Part shown: piece after piece, positions 46,564 through 52,053 of the stretch | Position numbering within the stretch: the stretch's first letter is position 1 | Layout: each line of letters opens with the position of its first letter | From: Lutispora sp. | GTDB lineage: Bacteria > Bacillota > Clostridia > Lutisporales > Lutisporaceae | DNA length: 52,053 bases | Direction: 5' to 3' | Assembly: GCA_028709965.1 (NCBI GenBank) | Contig: JAQUTA010000006.1 | Span: 1-52,053 of the forward strand | Notes under the pieces: model-generated | What the model was told of the DNA's origin: nothing | What the model saw: only the letters and a program-made list of their open reading frames with translations | Databases searched by the model: none | Position numbers and translations under genes: made by a program

Positions 46564-46609
46564 AGGTAAGGGCTGGAGAAATGGAAATACCAGAACTCCG
46601 ACTCTTACC
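46564..46609 (-). promoter_or_regulatory. Hairpin in the rpsB-tsf spacer
   Basis: GGTAAG and GGAG on one side pair with CTTACC and CTCC on the other around a 16-nt loop. No T-run follows, so it is more likely an attenuator or mRNA processing site than a terminator. Confidence 0.4.
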
Positions 46610-46619
46610 GCTTAATCAC

Positions 46620-47318
46620 TTATTCAGCTAGCTGTTCGCCTTGCCTTGCTTCTATTACAGCATCTGCAATCTTAGAAGTTAAAAGCTTGACTGCCCTTAT
46701 TGCATCATCATTTCCAGGTATGGGATAGTCAACTTCTTCAGGGTCACAGTTTGTATCAACAATTGCAACAACCGGAATTCCTAATATGTGGGCTTCTTGA
46801 ATAGCTATCTTTTCTTTTCTCGGATCTACAATAAATATAGCTCCCGGCAATCCATCCATGTTTTTTATGCCATTTAGATTTTTTTCAAGCTTTTCTTTTT
46901 CTAATCTAAGCTTAATAACTTCTTTTTTAGGCAAAACATCAAAAGTTCCATCATTCTCCATCTTGTCAAGTTCATTTAATCTTTCTATTCTTTTCTTGAT
47001 GGTTTTGAAGTTTGTTAACATGCCACCCAACCATCTTTGGTTTACGTAATACATGTCACATCTTACTGCTTCGGATTCAATTGACTCTTGAGCTTGTTTC
47101 TTAGTGCCTACAAAAAGTATGCTCTTTCCTGAAGCGGCAACCTCTTTAATAAATTCATAGGCTTCTTCAACTTTTTTAACAGTTTTCTGAAGATCTATGA
47201 TATAAATGCCATTCCTTTCAGTAAAGATAAACTCAGCCATTTTTGGATTCCATCGTCTTGTTTGATGTCCAAAATGAACACCTGCTTCTAATAATTGTTT
47301 CATGGAAATTACTGACAT
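46620..47318 (-). CDS. rpsB: 30S ribosomal protein uS2
   Basis: 232 residues: [71 protein letters not shown] and [24 protein letters not shown] before ATG 47318. Paired with tsf as in most bacteria. Confidence 0.97.
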   Translation of the reverse strand: MSVISMKQLLEAGVHFGHQTRRWNPKMAEFIFTERNGIYIIDLQKTVKKVEEAYEFIKEVAASGKSILFVGTKKQAQESIESEAVRCDMYYVNQRWLGGMLTNFKTIKKRIERLNELDKMENDGTFDVLPKKEVIKLRLEKEKLEKNLNGIKNMDGLPGAIFIVDPRKEKIAIQEAHILGIPVVAIVDTNCDPEEVDYPIPGNDDAIRAVKLLTSKIADAVIEARQGEQLAE

Positions 47319-47418
47319 TATATGTCACCTCCTGCGGTTTTTTCCTCCATAACTATCTTCTTGACTAAAAGCATTTCTGCACCCTTTAGCCAATCAAGTT
47401 ATGTGTGTGATTTTCACA
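47319..47418 (-). promoter_or_regulatory. Putative S2 leader RNA
   Basis: The 100-nt untranslated leader holds a long interrupted stem: CTTGA/TCAAG, CTAAA/TTTAG and GCA/TGC nested with a TTTC-type apical loop (plus-strand 47360-47398). r-protein S2 leaders that bind S2 for feedback are known in bacteria; identity here is by position and shape only. Confidence 0.5.
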
Positions 47419-47424
47419 TATTGT

Positions 47425-47453
47425 AGTATAGCATATATAGACTTTATTGGCAA
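47425..47453 (-). promoter_or_regulatory. SigA promoter for rpsB-tsf
   Basis: TTGCCA (47453-47448), 17-nt spacer, TATACT (47430-47425) on the minus strand, about 110 bp before rpsB. Confidence 0.75.
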
Positions 47454-47520
47454 TAAAATTATTATTACCTAATTATTAATTTTATACTTGCCATTTTAAA
47501 ATATTTTATTCTTAACAATC

Positions 47521-47967
47521 CTATTTATTAGCTTTTGATTTTGTAATTATATCTATTATTTCATCATAGTTAGAATATTTTTTTAAGACAAAGCTACCAT
47601 ATTGGATTTTATTTTCTTTTTCTCTTTCATGCAATTTTTCTAGAAATTTATCCTTATTATCAATTAATCCATTATCTAAAAGAATTCTGGCTGTATCGTC
47701 AGAATTACAGCCTTGAGTAATCTCTATTTTAATTTCTTCTGCATACTTGTTGCTCTCTAAAACCTTATTATTACTGTTTTTATCAATTGCTTTATCTTTG
47801 CTTATCAAATCTCCTGGATCTATAATTACAAAACCCCTCTTAGAAGCTTCAACTCTAATATAATTATCCGTTAGAATTCGATCTTGAATATTTATATTTA
47901 TTATTGAAGATATGACTAATCCAATACCCATACCAAGAATTATTCCTTTAAAATTATATGTTTTCAT
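47521..47967 (-). CDS. Small membrane-anchored protein with MltG/YceG-like N-domain
   Basis: About 148 residues: a hydrophobic anchor (about 7-24) and an extracytoplasmic part. The segment IEITQGCNSDDTARILLDNGLIDNKDKF resembles the LysM-like N-domain of MltG endolytic transglycosylases, but the catalytic C-terminal domain is missing. ATG 47967 or GTG 47982 could start it; both overlap the preceding gene. Last gene of the flagellar-operon tail; function unknown. Confidence 0.65.
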   Translation of the reverse strand: MKTYNFKGIILGMGIGLVISSIININIQDRILTDNYIRVEASKRGFVIIDPGDLISKDKAIDKNSNNKVLESNKYAEEIKIEITQGCNSDDTARILLDNGLIDNKDKFLEKLHEREKENKIQYGSFVLKKYSNYDEIIDIITKSKANK

Positions 47968-48427
47968 CTTTAATAACCCCACTGTTTAAAGACAATATCA
48001 ATGAAACTTCTCCCTTCCCAATATCAAGCTTTTTAGCAATATTATCAACATTCATACCTCCATTGAAAAGCTTCAAAATATCAATCTCTTTTTTGTTCTT
48101 CTTAGATGCTTGCAAATCATTAGATATGAATTTATCTTCTTCCATGCTCACTATGGGTTTATTGGTTTCGCTGCTAATATTTATTAAAGATTCTCTCCTG
48201 CTGCTAATATGCTCCTCAATCTGATTAATAACAGCTTCCGAGGTATATACCATCTCTCCAATCATCTCATTAGCATCATCTATAGCTTTTTTAATTTCTT
48301 GTTCTTTCACATACAAGTCAAAATATATTCCTTCTCCTCTAATTTTATCAGAAGCAATAAGAAATAGAGAAATTATTATCATACCTATTCCAATAATAGT
48401 TAATAAATAGTTAATGTAGTTTATCAT
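47954..48427 (-). CDS. DUF6115-like membrane protein
   Basis: About 157 residues: N-terminal membrane helix (about 6-24), a charged coiled-coil stretch, and a C-terminal helix-turn-helix-like segment (IDILKLFNGGMNVDNIAKKL then LDIGKGEVSLILSL). Clostridial genes of this build commonly follow the sigma factor of the flagellar operon. The role is unknown; the family name is a moderate guess. Confidence 0.55.
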   Translation of the reverse strand: MINYINYLLTIIGIGMIIISLFLIASDKIRGEGIYFDLYVKEQEIKKAIDDANEMIGEMVYTSEAVINQIEEHISSRRESLINISSETNKPIVSMEEDKFISNDLQASKKNKKEIDILKLFNGGMNVDNIAKKLDIGKGEVSLILSLNSGVIKDENI

Positions 48428-48439
48428 AATAAGCACCAC

Positions 48440-48742
48440 TTAGATACGAATGTCAATTTTGGATTCCTTAATGTATCTATTACCCTTTTTCTTTTTATTC
48501 TGCTTATCACATTCTTCACCATCGCTTTTTGACTTGCTATTTTTACCATCTTTATCTATCCTAGATTCATAAGCTTTATCTGCTTTTTTAACCTTTTTCA
48601 GCTCTTTAGTTTTATTTTCTGAGTCTTTAATCATATTGATTTGTTGATTAATTTTTTGGCTTTCATTTTCAATATATTTTATCTTTTGAACCTCTGGTGT
48701 TTTCGGTATAAGAACTTGAAAATCTATAGATCTAATTGACAT
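48440..48742 (-). CDS. Lysine-rich protein of unknown function in the flagellar operon
   Basis: 100 residues, beginning MSIRSIDFQVLIPKTPEVQK, then a low-complexity tail rich in Lys, Asp, Ser and Glu. ATG 48742 has AAGGTGG upstream. No recognisable domain. Its place between the FapA-family gene and the DUF6115-like gene, with 12-bp gaps, shows it is part of the operon. Confidence 0.65.
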   Translation of the reverse strand: MSIRSIDFQVLIPKTPEVQKIKYIENESQKINQQINMIKDSENKTKELKKVKKADKAYESRIDKDGKNSKSKSDGEECDKQNKKKKGNRYIKESKIDIRI

Positions 48743-48754
48743 ATTAATACCACC

Positions 48755-50425
48755 TTATGACTCAAAAGAGCCTATTTTTACTTCACCAAAAGCTCTATAA
48801 AAAGTTACAAATTGTATTTGATCTCTAATAAATATAGAGCTGCTGCCAATTGTTATTTTTGTACCAGGATATACTATGCTTTCAACTTTTACTTTTCCTT
48901 TTGATATATCCTCAATATAAGTTTCAAGCTCCTGTATTTCCTTCTTTAGCCCTTCTAACTTACTTTGAGTTTGTAATTTGAGTATAATAGATTTATTTAA
49001 CAAGGCTCTTTTATCATCTGTTAATTCGGCTTTTTTACTAAGCTTTGTTAATAAATCAACTACTTGTGAAAGCTTTATTAAATTATCAGAGCATATATCA
49101 TACTCTACTTTAAAATCATCGTATTTCTTCCTAACATCTGGATTTATCCCTACTTCTATTTCAGTGGCTGTCGCCATAGGTGAACCAACTGTTTTTGCTA
49201 TTATTTCTTCAGATACCTTTATTTCTCCCCCAACCAATAAACCTTTTTTACCTTTCACTTCAAGTTTTTTGCCGCAAAATACAGTGCTGTGCATAATAGC
49301 ATCAGTTTTTATATCTCCTTTTGCATATACTTTACTATTTTCAATAAATTTGGCTATCAAATCTCCATTACATATAAGTTCCCCTTTATTCATGCCCTGG
49401 ATACCTCTATGCAAAATAATGCTGCCTTTAGAGAATATCTTAGCTCCCTCAACAAATCCAAAAACTTCAACATCCTCTTCTGCTTCTACGGTGAATCCTG
49501 TTATAACATTTCCCTTAACAACTACTTTTCCAACAAATCTTATATTTCCCGTAGAATTATCAACATTTCCATCTACCGTATAAATTGGAAATACGCTTAC
49601 TTTACCATCAACAACTTTTGCTTCTCCTTTTATCATAGAAATGAGTTGCATTTCATCTTCGCTTAGCGTTACGTTTTTACCTTTCGGCATATTAACCTTT
49701 TTTCCATCTTTAGCTTGAATTTCTTCACCCAAAACATTCTCACCATTTGTGCCTGTTGAAGCGGGTGTCATTGTAACAAGTATATCACCCTCAGATACAT
49801 TACTTATTAATGATAATTCTTTATAATCAATTTTACCGTCATCTTCAATAAATACCTTATTATCCTTTGAGACATCGAAATGATATTTTATAGAAGCATC
49901 GATGCCGTTCACTGGAGGTCTACCTTTAGCTATAAGTACCGAGTTATTATATTGCTTTAATTCAGCAAGTTTATCTACCGCATCGTGTTGGATACCACTT
50001 CTTATATTTTTTTCTTTTAAAGCATCATAAATATCTTCTTTTTGAATTTCTTTGCCTCTAACAGGAGGATGCACAATTATATAAGCTTCCATAGCATCGG
50101 TAGAAGTAGTAACCTCATATTCGCAATCAGTTCCTTCTTCACTTTGATCTAACTCATTATCTGCTGCATTTTCTTCTATCGAATCTATATTAGCATCAGA
50201 TAATGTCAAAACATCCTCTATGCTGTTTATTATCCTTTCTATATTTGTTGATTCCACGTTGTACTCATAAGTTGCTTGAATTTTATAATAGCTTCCAAAT
50301 AATGATTTCTTTTCCTCCAGTATTTCAATATTAATTGAATTTTTATTAGTATTAAAATGTACTTCTGCTTCTGATATAAGTTTTGCCAAGTTCTTGCCTT
50401 CAAGGATTACTGAATTATCAGTCAT
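48755..50425 (-). CDS. FapA-family (DUF342) protein
   Basis: 556 residues. N-terminal Jag_N-like domain (LAKLISEAEVHFNTNKNSI near 14-32), then the DUF342 region with many short beta repeats (KGNVITGFTVEAEEDVEVFG; GIQGMNKGELICNGDL), a parallel beta-helix-like signature, and a C-terminal coiled coil plus short beta region (KVKVESIVYPGTKITIG). Family members interact with chemotaxis or motility functions in some species; exact role unknown. Confidence 0.85.
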   Translation of the reverse strand: MTDNSVILEGKNLAKLISEAEVHFNTNKNSINIEILEEKKSLFGSYYKIQATYEYNVESTNIERIINSIEDVLTLSDANIDSIEENAADNELDQSEEGTDCEYEVTTSTDAMEAYIIVHPPVRGKEIQKEDIYDALKEKNIRSGIQHDAVDKLAELKQYNNSVLIAKGRPPVNGIDASIKYHFDVSKDNKVFIEDDGKIDYKELSLISNVSEGDILVTMTPASTGTNGENVLGEEIQAKDGKKVNMPKGKNVTLSEDEMQLISMIKGEAKVVDGKVSVFPIYTVDGNVDNSTGNIRFVGKVVVKGNVITGFTVEAEEDVEVFGFVEGAKIFSKGSIILHRGIQGMNKGELICNGDLIAKFIENSKVYAKGDIKTDAIMHSTVFCGKKLEVKGKKGLLVGGEIKVSEEIIAKTVGSPMATATEIEVGINPDVRKKYDDFKVEYDICSDNLIKLSQVVDLLTKLSKKAELTDDKRALLNKSIILKLQTQSKLEGLKKEIQELETYIEDISKGKVKVESIVYPGTKITIGSSSIFIRDQIQFVTFYRAFGEVKIGSFES

Positions 50426-50507
50426 GAAATCAACTCCTTAAATTTAAATAGAAAGCTCCACTTACATAGTTTATTGCAATTTGTATATGTATTACTTCCT
50501 ATGTTAT

Positions 50508-51257
50508 TTAGTTTGCTTCTGAAAAAAAATCGCCCAGCTTAGCTTTAAGCTTCAATATGGCTTTTGTATGTAATTGAGATACTCTTGACTCAGATATTTG
50601 TAATATAGATCCTATTTCCTTATAGGTAAGTTCTTCAAAATAATAAAATGTAATTATCTTTGTTTCCTTTTCTGGCAAACTATTAATCACCTCTGATAAG
50701 ATATATTTAAATTCTTCTCGTTCAAGTTTACCAATTGGATTATTATTTTCATTTTTATCACATTCAATGTTTATATCCCTATTTTGATCTAGATATTCAT
50801 CTAAAGACACCACACTGTATACAGATACGCTTTGAATACGTTTTTGTAATTCAGCCACAGAAATATCTAGCTTCTCAGCCACATCTTTATCTGTTGCATA
50901 TATGCCCTTATGCATTTCCACTTCAGAATAAGCATTTTCTATTTCTTTTGCCCTTTGCCTTATTGATCGTGGTATCCAATCAATTTCCCTTAGATAGTCA
51001 ATTATCGCACCCCTAATTCTTAGATGAGCATACGTATCAAACTTTACTCCACGACTTAAATCAAATTTATCAATAGCATCTATAAGGCCAAACATTCCAT
51101 AACTCATTAAGTCGTCATACTCAACAGCATTATTGTAACTAACATAAAGTCTTCCTGCTATATATTTAACCAGATAAACATAATGAAGTATTAATTCTTC
51201 CCTCACTTTTTTATCTTTGGTTTTTGAGTATCTTTCCCAAAGACTATTTATTTCCAT
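50508..51257 (-). CDS. FliA/WhiG-type sigma factor (sigma-28)
   Basis: 249 residues with region 2 (YDDLMSYGMFGLIDAIDKFDL; GVKFDTYAHLRIRGAIIDYLR), region 3 (EVAEKL-like KDVAEKLDISVAELQ) and region 4 (LTYKEIGSILQISESRVSQLH). The WIPRSIRQ segment after region 2 is typical of the flagellar FliA group. Equivalent to Bacillus sigD by position next to cheD and upstream of rpsB. It should drive late flagellar and motility genes outside the window. Confidence 0.93.
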   Translation of the reverse strand: MEINSLWERYSKTKDKKVREELILHYVYLVKYIAGRLYVSYNNAVEYDDLMSYGMFGLIDAIDKFDLSRGVKFDTYAHLRIRGAIIDYLREIDWIPRSIRQRAKEIENAYSEVEMHKGIYATDKDVAEKLDISVAELQKRIQSVSVYSVVSLDEYLDQNRDINIECDKNENNNPIGKLEREEFKYILSEVINSLPEKETKIITFYYFEELTYKEIGSILQISESRVSQLHTKAILKLKAKLGDFFSEAN

Positions 51258-51353
51258 TTTATACCTCCATAAGGAAGTTAAATTTTACATATCTATAAGA
51301 AAGCATAGACTCCTTACAACGCTTTCCATAAATGCCCTGCTAAAAACTCTTTA

Positions 51354-51698
51354 TCATTTCACAATCTCAGAATTTTTCTTGTATAATGCTGCAGGATTCA
51401 TCTCCTGAAACTCATCTTCTTTATAATCCATTTTATTTAGCTCTTCATGAGTAATTGAAGGAATCTGAGCTTCAAATATAGATGTTCGGTTCTTAATTTT
51501 CCTTTTTTTCTCAATTTCAATTTGGTTATTTTTTAATATTTCAGATATATAAATACCACAAGCTGATAAACCTATAGTTAAGATTACACTCTTTATCATC
51601 AAAGCGGTAAAGTTAGTTTTAAATAAAAAGCCAAATACAATATTTACAGTTACTCCTACTAACACTAATATTATAGGAAATGTATCAATAAAATTCAT
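51354..51698 (-). CDS. Small membrane protein between cheD and the sigma factor
   Basis: 114 residues with two hydrophobic segments (about 7-25 and 33-52) and a charged C-terminal tail (SITHEELNKMDYKEDEF). GAGGTTTAA precedes ATG 51698. I do not recognise the family; conserved position in the chemotaxis/flagellar operon tail is the main clue. Confidence 0.65.
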   Translation of the reverse strand: MNFIDTFPIILVLVGVTVNIVFGFLFKTNFTALMIKSVILTIGLSACGIYISEILKNNQIEIEKKRKIKNRTSIFEAQIPSITHEELNKMDYKEDEFQEMNPAALYKKNSEIVK

Positions 51699-51712
51699 AG
51701 GTTAAACCTCAA

Positions 51713-52053
51713 TCATATATGTTTTATGCCATGTCCAATTGTTTTGACTAACAACAATCCTGTTTCGGAAGAAAATTCAATAGTCCTCCCATGACTTCCA
51801 CCAGTATCTTCGGCTAGTATAGGAATGTTCAAAGCCTTTAAAGTATCTTTGGATGCGGATATATTTCTTATACCAATTCTCATTATATCACTTGAATCAC
51901 TAAAGTTGAACATTTGAGCCCCTCCTGCAATTTTTGATACTAATTTTGTTTTTTTAGCGCCCATTTTCAACATATCTTCTAATAGTTTAGAAATACCCGT
52001 ATCAGCAAACTTAGCAGGATTGCTATTATTCTTTATCTGAAAGCTATATGGAA
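51713..52053 (-). CDS. cheD: Chemoreceptor glutamine deamidase CheD, C-terminal part
   Basis: The frame is open to the right edge (114 codons visible including the stop). It contains NPAKFADTGISKLLEDMLKMGA, KIAGGAQMF, IGIRNISA and ILAEDTGGSHGRTIEF, all strongly conserved in CheD. The catalytic Cys and His lie in the missing N-terminus. Deamidates receptor glutamines and interacts with CheC. The methionine at 51973 is internal. Confidence 0.93.
   Translation of the reverse strand, partial: PYSFQIKNNSNPAKFADTGISKLLEDMLKMGAKKTKLVSKIAGGAQMFNFSDSSDIMRIGIRNISASKDTLKALNIPILAEDTGGSHGRTIEFSSETGLLLVKTIGHGIKHI

Noticed and set aside
47521-47967. Full MltG endolytic transglycosylase
   Set aside because: Only the N-domain-like segment is present; the catalytic domain with its Glu is absent.
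48978-49583. 201-residue plus-strand open frame
   Set aside because: Antisense to the FapA-family gene; composition mirrors its beta repeats.

Overview
The window looks like a chromosome segment of a low-GC, Gram-positive, anaerobic, spore-forming and probably motile clostridium. AT-rich codon use, frequent TTG starts with strong AGGAGG sites, spore genes (spoVS, dipicolinate synthase, ymxH), PolC and a chemotaxis/flagellar gene tail all support this. Two in-frame TGA codons read as selenocysteine, together with a double-cubane reductase pair, suggest a Sedimentibacter-like member of the Tissierellia. That taxonomic guess is inference.

1-3.7 kb (minus): an accessory operon, saoT-saoE-saoC-saoB-saoA and probably the first codons of saoP. 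Two of its genes are interrupted by TGA and are almost certainly selenoproteins. I match the set to the Sao (selenocysteine-assisted organometal) families from memory of NCBI protein-family names. A 27-bp inverted repeat sits in the divergent promoter region. 3.9-5.8 kb (plus): an ASKHA-type activase and its double-cubane-cluster reductase.

5.9-9.7 kb (minus): PHP phosphoesterase, spoVS (with a SigH-type promoter), ymdB and rny (apparently started at ATA). 9.7-14.6 kb: recX, recA (LexA box), cinA, pgsA, rimO. 14.7-23.5 kb: ftsK/spoIIIE, tepA, aspartate kinase, dpaB, dpaA (SigK-type promoter), ymxH, dut, an M16 peptidase and a ylxY-like deacetylase homologue. 23.6-33.7 kb: pnp, rpsO, ribF, truB, nrnA, rbfA, infB, ylxQ, ylxR, nusA, rimP.

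33.7-34.05 kb: the only long non-coding stretch. It is highly structured, GC-rich compared with its surroundings, and ends in a perfect 50-nt palindrome; it resembles a non-autonomous transposon or guide-RNA-type element. 34.1-47.4 kb: polC, a glycosyltransferase, ispG, rseP, dxr, cdsA, uppS, a small unknown gene, frr, pyrH, tsf, rpsB. 47.5-52.05 kb: the tail of the flagellar/chemotaxis operon, with an MltG-like small protein, a DUF6115-like protein, a lysine-rich protein, a FapA-family protein, a FliA-type sigma factor, a membrane protein and cheD cut by the window edge.

From cheD to ftsK the order is close to the Bacillus subtilis cheD-sigD-rpsB...polC...nusA-infB...rpsO-pnpA-ylxY-mlpA-ymxH-spoVFAB...tepA-spoIIIE block. 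This housekeeping core couples translation, RNA decay, isoprenoid and lipid synthesis, and spore dipicolinate supply. The Sao operon and the 34-kb element are the accessory parts.
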